From contig QZED01000002.1 in the NCBI GenBank assembly GCA_009917405.1, forward strand, positions 1-64,000: a DNA stretch of 64,000 bases, in the 5' to 3' direction. Numbering within the stretch: position 1 is the first letter of the stretch; every line of letters starts with the position of its first letter. Positions 36,517-48,760 of this stretch are shown piece after piece. The notes under the pieces were generated by a model. The model had not been told where the DNA came from. It saw only the letters and a list, made by a program, of their open reading frames with translations, and did not search any database. The DNA is from a bacterium c-19. Lineage in GTDB: Bacteria; Bacillota_I; Bacilli_A; Erysipelotrichales; Erysipelotrichaceae. The position numbers and the translations under genes were made by a program.

Positions 36517-36966
36517 CCTGTTTTCAGATAATTTGTATAGGAAAACTTTACTTTTTTATTTTCCAATTTTTAGTGTCATTCTACAGTTTTTTATCAGATA
36601 TTCAGACACAGTGTCTTGTATGACAAAAAATCACAATAAGATTGATTGAATTATGAGTTTTTTGTAGAAAAATCTGCTGATTATTGCTTCAACCTTTTTC
36701 TGTTAAATTGATCTGAATAATGATAAAATCAGAATATTAACAGGAATGCTTTAAAACATTGTTTCTTACTATAAACGTAATGTGCTGCGAATGTTGATTT
36801 TATCGTATTTTTTTATCAGACATTAATTCATAATTCACATAAAGCAAAAGTCTGAAGCCCAGTTTCATCACCTGAATCTTTTGTCAAATAACCGTGAAAT
36901 ATAGTTTTATTTGATTTTAGAGTCAAACGAATCAGATAAAAATGAAAACTGCTGCCGCAAATAAAA
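36517..36966. other. Intergenic region without a gene
   Basis: About 450 AT-rich bases between the dap cluster and the mraZ promoter. No coding frame, known RNA motif or repeat was recognised; the left border is the dapH terminator. Confidence 0.5.
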
Positions 36967-37011
36967 AAGAATATGTTGTTTTCTCGCAAAGAAGAAAGCT
37001 TACATATTCTT
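36967..37011 (-). terminator. Terminator of the dap operon
   Basis: AAGAATATGT/ACATATTCTT, a 10-bp stem with a 25-base loop, then TTTTATTT on the minus strand. Confidence 0.7.
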
Positions 37012-37020
37012 ACAACTTCA

Positions 37021-37713
37021 TTATAATTGACGCAGTGCCGCTATCATGGCTGTTTTATTTCGTGATGATTGATCGGGTATTTTCACAACTCTTGCCGGAA
37101 CACCCGCCACAATCGTATTTTTCTCAACATCCTCGATTACCACAGCACCCGCAGCGACGATTGCGCCGGATTTCACACGAACCCCTTCAATGATGACCGC
37201 ATTGGCGCCGATGAGTACATCGTCTTCCACAATAACAGGAACAGCACTGGGTGGTTCTATCACTCCGGCAAGCACAGCGTTAGCGCCGATATGACAACGC
37301 TTGCCAACGATTGCTCTCCCACCGAGTACCGCCCCCATATCAATCATAGTTTCAGATCCGATCATCGCTCCGACATTAATAATTGCGCCCATCATAATAA
37401 CAGCATTTTCTCCGATTTCTACTTGGTCCCGTATAATGGCGCCCGGTTCAACCCTTGCCGATAATGATTTAATATCCAACAGCGGCAAAGCGGAATTACG
37501 ACAGCTTTGTTCAATTTCGATATCAATAATATCCTGTTGATGCTCCTGCAGCACTGCACAAATATCCTCATAGTCACCGAAAACAACTTGATCTTTTCCT
37601 TCGTAAACCTTGGCATTCGGAAAAGACAATGCTCTTTTGCTTTTTACATATACCTTGACCGGTGTCTTTTTAGGCGCATTCTGTATTTTCTTAATGATTT
37701 CATTTGCATCCAT
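37021..37713 (-). CDS. dapH: Tetrahydrodipicolinate N-acetyltransferase
   Basis: Acetylates 2,3,4,5-tetrahydrodipicolinate, the entry to the acetylase branch of diaminopimelate and lysine synthesis. 230 residues: an N-terminal DapH domain ([21 protein letters not shown]) and a left-handed beta-helix of hexapeptide repeats (about 90-205; [31 protein letters not shown]). The ATG at 37713 has GAGGAG upstream; the frame continues to 37728 without support. It overlaps the end of dapB by 14 bases, showing an operon with dapF and dapB. Confidence 0.95.
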   Translation of the reverse strand: MDANEIIKKIQNAPKKTPVKVYVKSKRALSFPNAKVYEGKDQVVFGDYEDICAVLQEHQQDIIDIEIEQSCRNSALPLLDIKSLSARVEPGAIIRDQVEIGENAVIMMGAIINVGAMIGSETMIDMGAVLGGRAIVGKRCHIGANAVLAGVIEPPSAVPVIVEDDVLIGANAVIIEGVRVKSGAIVAAGAVVIEDVEKNTIVAGVPARVVKIPDQSSRNKTAMIAALRQL

Positions 37714-38437
37714 AAAAATTCTCCTCAATCATTTGATCCAAGTCATAGAAGCCGTTTGGCTTTTGAAGCAACCAGTAAGCCGCTCTTAGCGCACCTTCCG
37801 CAAAGATTTGTCGACTGATTGCCGTATGCTTGATTTCCAGTTTTTCATCGTTTCCCAAATACAATATACTGTGTTCTCCTGCGCTGCTTCCACCGCGCAG
37901 CGAGTGGATTCCAATTTCCTTTTGACGAGTGCCGACCATCCCGCTTCTACCGAAACAGACTTTATATTTTTTATCCGGATCGATCGCTTCCAACATCAAC
38001 TTGGCAGTACCGCTTGGCGCATCCTGTTTTTGATTATGATGCAGCTCCATAATTTCCATATCAAAATCATCGGCTAAAATCGGTGTGACAGAGCGAATCA
38101 TTTTTAACATCACCGCTGTTCCCAAAGAATAATTTACAGAATGTAAAACCCTTGATTTACTGCCCAAGCTTTTTAAATGATCATATTGTGCCGATGAAAA
38201 TCCGGTGGTACCCGACAATAGGGCACAGCCGCTGTATTTTACATATCTGCTTACCATACTGAAATAATCAGGATGAGAAAAATCAAGCATCAGTTCGATC
38301 GGCTGCTTCAACTGATAAAGATCATGCTCATTACAGCGATTTACAATCATTATGATTTCCATATCATGACAATGCTTGATTTTTTGTTGCAGCATCTTCC
38401 CCATATGTCCATATCCGCACAGCGCTACATGTATCAT
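37700..38437 (-). CDS. dapB: 4-hydroxy-tetrahydrodipicolinate reductase
   Basis: NAD(P)H-dependent reductase giving tetrahydrodipicolinate. 245 residues. The cofactor motif is [10 protein letters not shown] (residues 7-16), followed by LLSGTTGF, the catalytic [15 protein letters not shown] segment with the HH pair and lysine, and the [12 protein letters not shown] end. AAGGAAG lies before the ATG. It lies between dapF and dapH in one transcription direction; dapA is not in the window. Confidence 0.95.
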   Translation of the reverse strand: MIHVALCGYGHMGKMLQQKIKHCHDMEIIMIVNRCNEHDLYQLKQPIELMLDFSHPDYFSMVSRYVKYSGCALLSGTTGFSSAQYDHLKSLGSKSRVLHSVNYSLGTAVMLKMIRSVTPILADDFDMEIMELHHNQKQDAPSGTAKLMLEAIDPDKKYKVCFGRSGMVGTRQKEIGIHSLRGGSSAGEHSILYLGNDEKLEIKHTAISRQIFAEGALRAAYWLLQKPNGFYDLDQMIEENFYGCK

Positions 38438-38516
38438 CTTTATCCGCTTCCTTTACCATTTGCTTCCCAAAGTGATGCCATTTCTTCAGCTTATGCGTTT
38501 TCCTGCCTCAACATGC

Positions 38517-39338
38517 CTATAGAATCGGGATTGTCACAAACGCATCCACAATTTTTTCAGCACCGCCACGCATAATCAGACACTCCTTTTCATCTATTAG
38601 AATCTGTAGATTCCCTTGCGGCAAACTGATTTGGACCGGCGAATCTACAAGTTTCTGAAGCCACGCTACATATGCCGCCGCGCAACATCCGCTTCCGCAT
38701 GCGAGGGTCATTCCCGCGCCGCGCTCATAGGTACTTACGGATAAATGAGAACGATCGATCACACGGACAAAATTCACATTTGTTTTTTGCGGAAACAAAG
38801 GGTGCTCATGAATTGCCTTTCCGAATTTCTTTAAAACATACACAGGATCATGCTCTACAAACAGTACCGTATGAAGCGTAGTCATAAAAACCGTCGTGAG
38901 ATTGAATAATTGATTTTCAATGCGCAGCGGATAATTAATCAAACGTTGATCCTTAAGCATTGTATCATGTGGATCAAAAGAAGCCTTTCCCATATTTACC
39001 GAAACAGAAAACGGTTGTTTTGAGTGAATATGCAAAGCTTTTATACCTGCTTTGGTATACACATAAAAATCGTTCTGATTGATGATATTTTGATCAAGTG
39101 CATACTTCGCTAAACAGCGAATGCCGTTTCCGCACATGGGTGCCGAAGAACCGTCGCTATTATATATTTCCATTGTCAAAGGATTTCTTTTCAAAAAAAT
39201 CATGCCGTCGGCACCGATACCGATATGCCGTTCACATAGTTTTTTTGCCAATGCGCATTTTTGTGCGGAAGCCAGTCCCTGTTTTTCAGTTATTAAAAAA
39301 TCATTTCCGCAGCCGTGATATTTACTTAGTAAAATCAT
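38517..39338 (-). CDS. dapF: Diaminopimelate epimerase
   Basis: Converts LL- to meso-diaminopimelate with two cysteines. 273 residues. The first catalytic cysteine is in SAPMCGNGIRCLAKYA, the second in MTLACGSGCCAAAY; YHGCGNDFLI marks the N-terminus. It is the first gene of the dapF-dapB-dapH group and is divergent from dapL. The ribosome binding site (GGTGAT) is weak. Its presence indicates a meso-DAP or DAP-derived lysine peptidoglycan. Confidence 0.95.
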   Translation of the reverse strand: MILLSKYHGCGNDFLITEKQGLASAQKCALAKKLCERHIGIGADGMIFLKRNPLTMEIYNSDGSSAPMCGNGIRCLAKYALDQNIINQNDFYVYTKAGIKALHIHSKQPFSVSVNMGKASFDPHDTMLKDQRLINYPLRIENQLFNLTTVFMTTLHTVLFVEHDPVYVLKKFGKAIHEHPLFPQKTNVNFVRVIDRSHLSVSTYERGAGMTLACGSGCCAAAYVAWLQKLVDSPVQISLPQGNLQILIDEKECLIMRGGAEKIVDAFVTIPIL

Positions 39339-39485
39339 ATGATCACCATTTTCATTATATTTGTTTCTGTATGCCTTCTATTTTACGCCGCTTGTTATAA
39401 GGATATGATAAAAATTTCAATTGTATTAAACAGATTAATCAAATACTGATGACACGTTCATATACTGTAAGGAAACGAGGTACTT

Positions 39486-40577
39486 ATGAAACAAACACAA
39501 AGAATCAGACGTGAACTTCATCAAATTCCCGAGCTTGATCATCAGCTGCCGAAAACAATCGCTTATATCAAACAATTTCTTACCGGAATGCAATGTAGGA
39601 TATTTCAACCAATACCGAGTGCTGTCTGTGCTTATTTTGATTTCAATCAATCATCGACTGTTGCCTATCGCAGTGATATGGACGCTTTAGCGATACAAGA
39701 GAGCAATAATATAAGCTATTGCTCAAAGCACATGGGACAAATGCATGCATGTGGACATGACGCCCATATGGCAATCTTGTTGTCCTTCGCAGACTATCTG
39801 AATCGGCGCAAAAACGCAAAGCATAATGTGCTGTTGATTTTCCAGCCGGCTGAGGAAACGACCGGCGGTGCCAAAGAAATCGTTGAGACCGGATTATTTG
39901 CAAAATTTCGTGTCGCAGCACTTTTCGGAATCCATGTAAAACCAGGAATAAAAAAAGGCAATATTGCCTCTAAAAGCGGTTATATGATGGCAAAGTCCGC
40001 TGAAATCACGGTAGATATCAAAGGAAAAGCAGTCCATATAGCACAATATTCAAATGGACGAGATGCACTATGGACTGCATGTTGTTTTATTCAGCGTCTT
40101 TATGAAATATCAAATGCTTATCCCAATAAGGATCACTTGGTGAAGTTCGGTTTTTGTCAAAGCGGACAAGTATGCAACGCACTCAGTGATCATACGGTAC
40201 TGAAAGGAAGCTTACGCGTTTTCGCTGATAATGATTTTTGTTTTTTCCGTCAGCGAATGATGTCACTGGGCGAACAGCTTCAAAAGGAAAACGGCTGTGA
40301 ATTTACATTTCATCTTTCCGAAGGTTATCCGGCTTTATACAACGATGAATGCTTATTTGAGCAAGCACGATCTCTTATACCGGATATGATCGCTTTAAGC
40401 AAACCGGATTTATTAAGTGAAGATTTTGCCTATTACGGAAAAGCCGTAAAAAGTCTGTTTTTTTATTTAGGTATCGGAGATGCTCCTTCCTTGCACAGCG
40501 ATCATTTTGATTTTGACGACAGCTGTTTAATTGAAGGTGTGAATATTTATCGTAAATTACTCGCCATTGATATTTAG
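39486..40577 (+). CDS. dapL: N-acetyl-diaminopimelate deacetylase, M20 family
   Basis: A metal-dependent amidohydrolase of 363 residues in the M20D group. Visible motifs are RRELHQIPELDHQLPKT, AYRSDMDALAIQE with the metal Asp, MHACGHDAHMAILL, and FQPAEETTGGAKEIVE with the catalytic Glu pair; SLHSDHFDFDD closes the metal site. In this family deacetylation of N-acetyl-LL-DAP cannot be told from other N-acyl amino acids, but the divergent dapF-dapB-dapH genes make DAP the likely substrate. GAGGT lies just before the ATG. The aminotransferase of this branch is missing from the window. Confidence 0.87.
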   Translation: MKQTQRIRRELHQIPELDHQLPKTIAYIKQFLTGMQCRIFQPIPSAVCAYFDFNQSSTVAYRSDMDALAIQESNNISYCSKHMGQMHACGHDAHMAILLSFADYLNRRKNAKHNVLLIFQPAEETTGGAKEIVETGLFAKFRVAALFGIHVKPGIKKGNIASKSGYMMAKSAEITVDIKGKAVHIAQYSNGRDALWTACCFIQRLYEISNAYPNKDHLVKFGFCQSGQVCNALSDHTVLKGSLRVFADNDFCFFRQRMMSLGEQLQKENGCEFTFHLSEGYPALYNDECLFEQARSLIPDMIALSKPDLLSEDFAYYGKAVKSLFFYLGIGDAPSLHSDHFDFDDSCLIEGVNIYRKLLAIDI

Positions 40578-40601
40578 TCTGATGAAAGCTTGTGAAGCGT
40601 C

Positions 40602-41243
40602 TTAATATAGATCCTCTTTAGTTGTGATCTTGCGATTTTCATAGCTGCCTTCTACAACATGAACCTTTACCTCTGTACACAGTTCTACGATTTGCGCATC
40701 ATCCGTAGCGCTGATATTTTGAAGCATTGCCTTTTCATATGCAGCTTTAATGACATCAAGATGAAAAGCCTGCGGAGTTTGCGCCTGCATTAATTCCGCA
40801 CGTGGATATGTCTGTGAGATTACACCGTTTTGCACACGTTTAATCGTATCCTTGACCGGTACACATAATAAACAAGCACGATGCTTCTTTAAGCATGCCA
40901 ACAAATCATCAATGCAGGACTGTGAAAGCCACGGGCGAGCGCCGTCATGAATCAGCACAACTGCTTCCTTTACCTGCTGCAATCCGTTATATACAGATTC
41001 CTGCCGTGTTTTACCGCCAAGCACAAATGTAATATCACTTCCTTGAAAAAGCTGTTTCATCTGTTCCGTATCGGCTTCGCTTGTCACAATGATTATTTGT
41101 TTACAGCGCTGATCCCGAATAAATATCGAGGCTGTTTTTTCAATAACCGTTTGTTGCTCAGACAGCGGATATAATAATTTATTATATCCCAATCCCATAC
41201 GAGAGCCGCTCCCTGCAGCTACAATTAAAGCAGTATAATTCAT
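40602..41243 (-). CDS. ispD: 2-C-methyl-D-erythritol 4-phosphate cytidylyltransferase
   Basis: Third step of the MEP isoprenoid pathway, giving CDP-methylerythritol. 213 residues with the nucleotide-binding GSGSRMGLGYNKLLYPL loop, VLIHDGARPWLS and the RAELMQAQTPQAF motif that is specific for IspD-type transferases. The ATG at 41243 is preceded by GGAGTGA; the frame runs 8 codons further without support. It is convergent with dapL. TarI (ribitol-phosphate cytidylyltransferase) is a close relative, but no tarJ is adjacent, so IspD is preferred. Confidence 0.87.
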   Translation of the reverse strand: MNYTALIVAAGSGSRMGLGYNKLLYPLSEQQTVIEKTASIFIRDQRCKQIIIVTSEADTEQMKQLFQGSDITFVLGGKTRQESVYNGLQQVKEAVVLIHDGARPWLSQSCIDDLLACLKKHRACLLCVPVKDTIKRVQNGVISQTYPRAELMQAQTPQAFHLDVIKAAYEKAMLQNISATDDAQIVELCTEVKVHVVEGSYENRKITTKEDLY

Positions 41244-41317
41244 AAGATCACTCCGTTCTTTCATCATTGTATCATATTTTGATCAAGTGTTCTGTAACAT
41301 TTGATTTTTTATTACTG

Positions 41318-41342
41318 AAAAACCGATGCAGTGCATCGGTTT
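41318..41342 (-). terminator. Terminator of the hrcA-grpE-dnaK-dnaJ operon
   Basis: AAACCGATGC/GCATCGGTTT, 10-bp stem with a 3-base loop followed by TTC on the minus strand. Confidence 0.75.
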
Positions 41343-41360
41343 AAAGAATTGTTCATTATA

Positions 41361-42458
41361 TTATCTTAACGATTTTTTAAATTTCGCAAACGGGGATTCG
41401 TGTGCCCCCTTATTGCGAATTTGCTCATAAAGACCTTTTTCTTCACGAGTGATTTTCGTCGGAATTTCTATGACGATTTCAACAAATTGATCTCCTTGTT
41501 GACCGCGGCGAGATTTTACACCTTTACCGCGCAGTCGGAACTGATGTCCGTGCTGTGTACCCGCAGGAATCGTTAATTCCTCTTCTCCGTAGACTGTCGG
41601 AACAGCGATTTTACAGCCGAGTGTCGCATCTACTGCACTGATCGGAACACTGAGGTGAATATCGTTGCCGTCACGAACGAAATGCTTATGACGACTTACC
41701 AAAATTTCAATGTATAAGTCACCGCTTGCGCCGCCGTTGATCCCGCGTTCCCCTTTGTTAGCTACACGAACCTGTTGGCCTGACTGAATGCCCGCCGGAA
41801 TTCGGATATTTAATTTAATCCGTTTATGTTCATAACCGCGTCCGTGGCATTTATCACATTTTTTAGAGATCGTCTTTCCATGACCGCCACAATCAGGACA
41901 AATGCTTTGACTTTGAAATATACCGAACGGTGTGCGTTGTTGAGTCGTTACCTTACCGCTACCGCCGCAGGTTGAACATGTATGAATATCATTCTTTGAA
42001 TAAGCTCCGCTGCCGCCGCAGGCAGTACACTGTTCATCCACATCAACCCCAATTTCTTCATCCTTGCCAAAAATTGCATCCATAAAATCAATGCGCAGCT
42101 GCATAAAGCGGTCATTCCCTTTGCGCGGACCGTTGCTTTGACGCGTTCTGCCACCGAAGCCACCGCCGAAGAAAGATCCGAAAATATCACCGAAATCCTC
42201 AAATCCGCCGAAGCCAGAACCCCCGAAATTCGCCCCATCCATTCCCGCATGTCCAAATTGATCATATGTTGCTTTTTTCTGAGGATCGGACAATACCTCG
42301 TAAGCTTCATTGACTTCCTTGAATTTTTCCTCTGCCCCGCTTTCTTTATTGACATCGGGATGATATTTTTTAGCCATCTTTCGATAAGCTCTTTTTATTT
42401 CATCGTCACTGGCACCCTTACTGAGTCCCAAAACTTCATAATAGTCACGTTTACTCAT
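41361..42458 (-). CDS. dnaJ: Chaperone DnaJ (Hsp40)
   Basis: Co-chaperone that delivers unfolded proteins to DnaK and stimulates its ATPase. 365 residues in the classic order: J domain with HPD (YHPDVNKE, about 32-39), Gly/Phe-rich linker (GGFGGRTRQ region near 100), four CxxCxGxG zinc repeats ([32 protein letters not shown], about 143-210) and the C-terminal substrate domains. Last gene of the heat-shock operon; a 167-base gap with a hairpin separates it from dnaK. Confidence 0.97.
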   Translation of the reverse strand: MSKRDYYEVLGLSKGASDDEIKRAYRKMAKKYHPDVNKESGAEEKFKEVNEAYEVLSDPQKKATYDQFGHAGMDGANFGGSGFGGFEDFGDIFGSFFGGGFGGRTRQSNGPRKGNDRFMQLRIDFMDAIFGKDEEIGVDVDEQCTACGGSGAYSKNDIHTCSTCGGSGKVTTQQRTPFGIFQSQSICPDCGGHGKTISKKCDKCHGRGYEHKRIKLNIRIPAGIQSGQQVRVANKGERGINGGASGDLYIEILVSRHKHFVRDGNDIHLSVPISAVDATLGCKIAVPTVYGEEELTIPAGTQHGHQFRLRGKGVKSRRGQQGDQFVEIVIEIPTKITREEKGLYEQIRNKGAHESPFAKFKKSLR

Positions 42459-42590
42459 TTACGACCACCTTCCTGATTCAGTGTGATTCAGCTATAAATG
42501 ATCTTTTCAACAGACGCAAAGCAACTTTACATCCCGATTCCATTCAAAATCCCAATCACAGCTTTATCTTATCCGTATAAACTTACGGAA

Positions 42591-42619
42591 AACAGACGAG
42601 CTTATTCAAGCATCGTCTG
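42591..42619 (-). terminator. Attenuating hairpin between dnaK and dnaJ
   Basis: CAGACGA/TCGTCTG stem followed by TTTTCC on the minus strand. The short T run suggests partial termination, which would set dnaJ below dnaK. Confidence 0.45.
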
Positions 42620-42625
42620 ATCCGA

Positions 42626-45021
<2,396 letters not shown>

Positions 45022-45030
45022 AAGTACCTC

Positions 45031-46056
45031 CTATTCTTCGTACTCATCACGATACATCTCCTCGATGACCCTGCTCATATATTCCATCAAAGCAACCACA
45101 CGATTGTACTGCATCCGTGTCGGACCGACAATCATCAGCTGTCCTTCTTCTTCCTCATTTAATTTAAACTTACTGGCAACCACCGCAACATTATTCATAT
45201 GCAGTACTTGATTGGTATTATCTTCACCGATACAAACCATTAAATCACCTTCGTGGTTTGCCAATTCACGCCACACGCTGGAATCCTCAAGCATACTCAT
45301 CAGTTGCTTCAGTTTCTCTATATCAGCAAATTCCGGCTGATACAGCATATTGCTTTGCCCGCTGTAATAGACATTGTCACTTGCGAAGCGAACAAACGCA
45401 TTTACAAAGGCTTGAAACAGAACCTCATGCCTTGTGATATGCGCTTCCAACAGCGGCTGTATCTCCTGCATCCGCTCAACCACGCTGCTAATCGGTGTAC
45501 CACTCAGTTTTTCATTCAAAATCACACAGCAGTTTTGTATATCCTCAACACTGATCTTTTCATCAAATTGGAATGTTTTGTTCTCTGTATGGCCATGATC
45601 AGTAACAAAGATTGCCACGGCACTTCGTTCACTGATCGGTATCAGCTGTACATTCTGAAGACGCTGACATTTTGAATCAGGTCCCAATACCACTGAGGTA
45701 AGATTCGTCATATCAGATAAAATATCACAGCTTTTTTTAACAATCTCATCTAAAGAATAATGTCTTTCCTTGAAAACCTTCTGCAAGGAGTTCTTAACGC
45801 CTTCGTCTAATTCCTTTTCCATAAGGTTTTCCACATAGAAGCGATAGCCTTTGGAACTCGGAATTCTTCCTGAGGATGTATGCGTTTTTTCCAACAATCC
45901 TTCAGCTTCAAGTGCCGCCATTTCATTACGGATGGTCGCCGAAGAACAAGGAAAATCTAACAGTGTCATCAGCGTTTTGGAACCAACCGGTTCAGCCGTT
46001 CTCGTAAATTCATCAACGATTGTTTTAAAGATTACGATTTGCCGGTTTGTCAACAT
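45031..46056 (-). CDS. hrcA: Heat-inducible transcription repressor HrcA
   Basis: Binds CIRCE operators and represses chaperone genes until unfolded protein titrates the GroEL that keeps it folded. 341 residues: winged helix at the N-terminus (SSATIRNEMAALEAEGLLEKT, about 38-58), then the GAF-like and insertion domains, with LIVGPTRMQYNRVVALM near the C-terminus. The ATG at 46056 (MLTNRQ) is chosen since AGAGGTG lies 6 bases upstream; the frame continues to a GTG inside that site. First gene of the heat-shock operon and under its own CIRCE control. Confidence 0.97.
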   Translation of the reverse strand: MLTNRQIVIFKTIVDEFTRTAEPVGSKTLMTLLDFPCSSATIRNEMAALEAEGLLEKTHTSSGRIPSSKGYRFYVENLMEKELDEGVKNSLQKVFKERHYSLDEIVKKSCDILSDMTNLTSVVLGPDSKCQRLQNVQLIPISERSAVAIFVTDHGHTENKTFQFDEKISVEDIQNCCVILNEKLSGTPISSVVERMQEIQPLLEAHITRHEVLFQAFVNAFVRFASDNVYYSGQSNMLYQPEFADIEKLKQLMSMLEDSSVWRELANHEGDLMVCIGEDNTNQVLHMNNVAVVASKFKLNEEEEGQLMIVGPTRMQYNRVVALMEYMSRVIEEMYRDEYEE

Positions 46057-46071
46057 CTGTAACACCTCTTT

Positions 46072-46143
46072 CTAGCACTCTTACTCTGTGTCTGCTAATA
46101 GTATATGCTTTTTCGTTAGCACTGTCAATACCCTAAGTGCTAA
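46072..46143 (-). promoter_or_regulatory. hrcA operon promoter with two CIRCE elements
   Basis: -35 TTGACA (46123-46128), 17-base spacer, -10 TATACT (46100-46105). CIRCE 1 (46072-46098) is CTAGCACTC-N9-GTCTGCTAA. CIRCE 2 (46116-46143) covers the -35 with arms TTAGCACT and AGTGCTAA, but the spacing is one base longer than canonical. The same two-box layout is found at clpB. Confidence 0.9.
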
Positions 46144-46348
46144 AACTATCGATTTTCGACTGATTTATTCAAACTGCTAAATATACTCCACTGCGTTTCA
46201 TCATAAATACCTCTATGGTTTACTATCTCCGAATCATACCATATTATACAAGTTTTCCCATGAAACAGTTGTTCTTCATTCTGCTTTTCGCTTTACTGTT
46301 TCTTCGGCAAATTCATATATGATTTATGCTTCTTCATTCTTATAAAAA

Positions 46349-46380
46349 AACAGGTACATGAAATAAATTCGGTACCTGTT
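46349..46380 (-). terminator. Terminator of pepF
   Basis: AACAGGTAC/GTACCTGTT, 9-bp perfect stem with a 14-base loop and a run of T on the minus strand. Confidence 0.8.
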
Positions 46381-46423
46381 AATTTTTTATAATTGCTTGA
46401 TATGCTTTACGTTTAAAAAACTC

Positions 46424-48202
46424 TTAATCTAACAGCTGTGCAGATAATTCTAAGAATTCATCAATTCGCTGTCTGCAAGTTTCAAGACTTTCCTCCCAAA
46501 ATGAGCGATCCTGCAAATCGATACCAGCCATAGCCGCCACATCCTCCACATGAGAAACAGTGGTAGCTTTCAGCATTTCACGATATTTATCCACAAAAGG
46601 CGCTCCTTCTTTTTCATAACGAGCTACTAAACCGCGGGCAAATAATCCACCGAATGCATAAGGAAAATTATAAAAGCTCAATGAAGATGAGTAATAATGC
46701 GATTTATTGATCCACATAAACGGATGTAAATATTGCGGATCCAAAGCATCACCGTATGCTTCTTTTTGTGCCTTTAACATCATTTCGCATAATTCATCCG
46801 CAAATAAAAATGAAGTTCGCCGTTTTTCAAACACGGCTTTTTCAAAGGAATAGCGTGAATAAATATCACAAATGATCTGAGTCAGATCCTGCAATTGCTT
46901 CTCAATCAAAAGCAGTTTTTGAAGCGGATCGCTTTCCTCTTTTATCGCAGCGTTCATAATAATATTTTCATTAAAGGTAGAAGCTGTTTCCGCCACCGGC
47001 ATTGAATAATCCGTATTCAAAATACGATGATCCTCAATCATCATACCGTGATATGCATGACCTAACTCATGTGCCAAAGTCACAATATCGCCAAGCTCTC
47101 CGTCATAATTCGTAAGAACACGGCTCTGTTTAATAAACGGCAGATTCTCACAGAAAGCACCGCCCACTTTACCCTTGCGCGGATAAAAATCAATCCATTC
47201 CTGATCAAAGGCAGTTTCAATCAAATCAGCCAAATCTTGTGCAAAGGGTGAAAAATGATTCAATAAATATGCTTTTGCGTCCGCAATCGTATATTTTTTT
47301 GAAGTTTGTGTCTTTGATGTTAAAGGAGCGAATAAATCATACCAAGGTAACCCGTTTTGATGTCCCAGTAACTCCGCTTTCCGCTTCAAATAACGATGAA
47401 ACAGCGGCAAGGCATCAGTAATTGCATCCATCATAACGTCAAGCGTCTTACGCTCCATCCGCGAATAATATAGGGTCATATCCAACGGAGTGGTAAACTT
47501 TCGTAAATCACAAATGGTATTCACCTGTGATTTAATATTGTTCAAGGCGAACGCAACACTTTGCTTAATCGCATCATACGCCTTTAATTCAGCCTCATAC
47601 GCAGCCTTTCTGACTGCGGCATCACTGTCATAGGCAAGATTGCGGATTTCACTTAACGTTATTTTTTTATCTTGATACGCTACCTCTAACGTACTCGTTA
47701 AATATTCCTGCAGATTGGACCAAGCATTTCCGGCTGAAATATTCAATTTGGTAATCACTTCTTCCACATCATCTGACAAGCGATATTTTCCGTCTCGTTT
47801 GGTTTCCTTTAATAAATATTCATAGGATTTCAAAAAGTCACTTTGTTGAATCACTTGATCAATATCAGCACAATCTTGAATAAATGCATCCATCTGTGCC
47901 AACGCTTTCGCACCTTCACTTGCGGTTTGATTCAGCTGTCCCAATAAAGCAACCGTTTGTGCATCACTTGTATCCACCGACTGTCTCAAAGATAAATAAC
48001 TTCCGAGCTTCCAACTGCAAACTGCCAGCTGTTCCTGCTTTTGCAAAATATCGGTAATACTGCTTACCTCATGCTCATGGCTCAATTGCTTCACCGATTC
48101 ATTCAGATCATTAATCAACTGCTCTAACTGTGCTTTATCCTGTTGAAAATTAGGGTCATCATAGCCTGTATATAAGGCGTCCAGAGACCATGTATCTTTC
48201 AT
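46424..48202 (-). CDS. pepF: Oligoendopeptidase F (M3B zinc peptidase)
   Basis: A cytosolic metallopeptidase that cleaves peptides of roughly 7-17 residues. 592 residues, normal. The zinc motif HELGHAYHGMM lies near residue 385, with the third ligand Glu in MPVAETASTFNE about 25 residues later, and the HPFMWINKSHYYSSSLSFYNFPYAFGG substrate segment (in two parts) follows. An extended -10 (TGCTATAAT) overlaps 48236-48244 upstream. Single gene with its own terminator, divergent from the sdpR operon. Confidence 0.95.
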   Translation of the reverse strand: MKDTWSLDALYTGYDDPNFQQDKAQLEQLINDLNESVKQLSHEHEVSSITDILQKQEQLAVCSWKLGSYLSLRQSVDTSDAQTVALLGQLNQTASEGAKALAQMDAFIQDCADIDQVIQQSDFLKSYEYLLKETKRDGKYRLSDDVEEVITKLNISAGNAWSNLQEYLTSTLEVAYQDKKITLSEIRNLAYDSDAAVRKAAYEAELKAYDAIKQSVAFALNNIKSQVNTICDLRKFTTPLDMTLYYSRMERKTLDVMMDAITDALPLFHRYLKRKAELLGHQNGLPWYDLFAPLTSKTQTSKKYTIADAKAYLLNHFSPFAQDLADLIETAFDQEWIDFYPRKGKVGGAFCENLPFIKQSRVLTNYDGELGDIVTLAHELGHAYHGMMIEDHRILNTDYSMPVAETASTFNENIIMNAAIKEESDPLQKLLLIEKQLQDLTQIICDIYSRYSFEKAVFEKRRTSFLFADELCEMMLKAQKEAYGDALDPQYLHPFMWINKSHYYSSSLSFYNFPYAFGGLFARGLVARYEKEGAPFVDKYREMLKATTVSHVEDVAAMAGIDLQDRSFWEESLETCRQRIDEFLELSAQLLD

Positions 48203-48399
48203 AGTTACACCTGCTTTCTACTATAGCTTACCCTATTATAGCATAATTTCGTCAATAAAATCATTTTCCTTTTTCTCGATCTGTTCAATATTCCTTTTTC
48301 TGACACAATGCAATACGTAGCACTTCTCTTTGAACATCGATTTATCGTTATCCTCATAGACAGAAATACAAAAAACATTTAGATGTTTATCAAATTGTT

Positions 48400-48449
48400 T
48401 TGACAATCCACAGAATTTGACTATAATATATTTAGATCATTATCTAAAT
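48400..48449 (+). promoter_or_regulatory. sdpR operon promoter and ArsR-type operator
   Basis: -35 TTGACA (48400-48405), 16-base spacer, -10 TATAAT (48422-48427). Right after the -10 is an imperfect 20-bp palindrome (48430-48449) with arms ATTTAGAT and ATCTAAAT, at the expected transcription start; a further half site (CATTTAGATG) lies upstream near 48377. A fit for autorepression by the ArsR-type protein encoded next. Confidence 0.8.
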
Positions 48450-48475
48450 GATAAAAAACAGATAAGGAGGTAATC

Positions 48476-48760
48476 GTGCATATACAAGAAACCTTTCGAG
48501 CGTTGAGTGATCCGACACGCCGAGCAATTATCACATTATTACAAGGTGGGCCGCTCCATGCTCAACAGATTGTCGATCACTTCGATATTACGAACGCAAC
48601 TGTTTCTCATCATTTATCTATTCTGAAAAAAGCAGGATTGATTATCGATGATAAACAAGGGAAATATATTTATTATGAATTAAATACATCGGTCCTAGAT
48701 GAAATTATAGGATGGTTTTCCGCTCTGAACACAAGGAAGGAGGACGGCAATGAAAAATAA
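48476..48760 (+). CDS. sdpR: ArsR-family autorepressor, SdpR type
   Basis: A 94-residue winged-helix repressor. The recognition region HFDITNATVSHHLSILKKAGLI (in the middle) and the opening TFRALSDPTRRAIITLL match SdpR of Bacillus subtilis; there are no metal-binding cysteines, as expected for SdpR, whose activity is controlled by sequestration at the membrane by SdpI. The start is GTG with AAGGAGG 6 bases upstream. It overlaps sdpI by 11 bases. Confidence 0.9.
   Translation: MHIQETFRALSDPTRRAIITLLQGGPLHAQQIVDHFDITNATVSHHLSILKKAGLIIDDKQGKYIYYELNTSVLDEIIGWFSALNTRKEDGNEK

Noticed and set aside
36517-36966. A riboswitch in the gap upstream of the dap terminator
   Set aside because: GGTGATGAAACTGGGCTTCAG near 36850-36880 (minus strand) hinted at a structured RNA, but no known consensus is met and no gene lies downstream in the right place.
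46144-46240. An 11-codon frame (MMKRSGVYLAV) upstream of hrcA as a leader peptide
   Set aside because: It has an AGAGG site, but lies upstream of the consensus hrcA promoter and no attenuator follows; probably chance.
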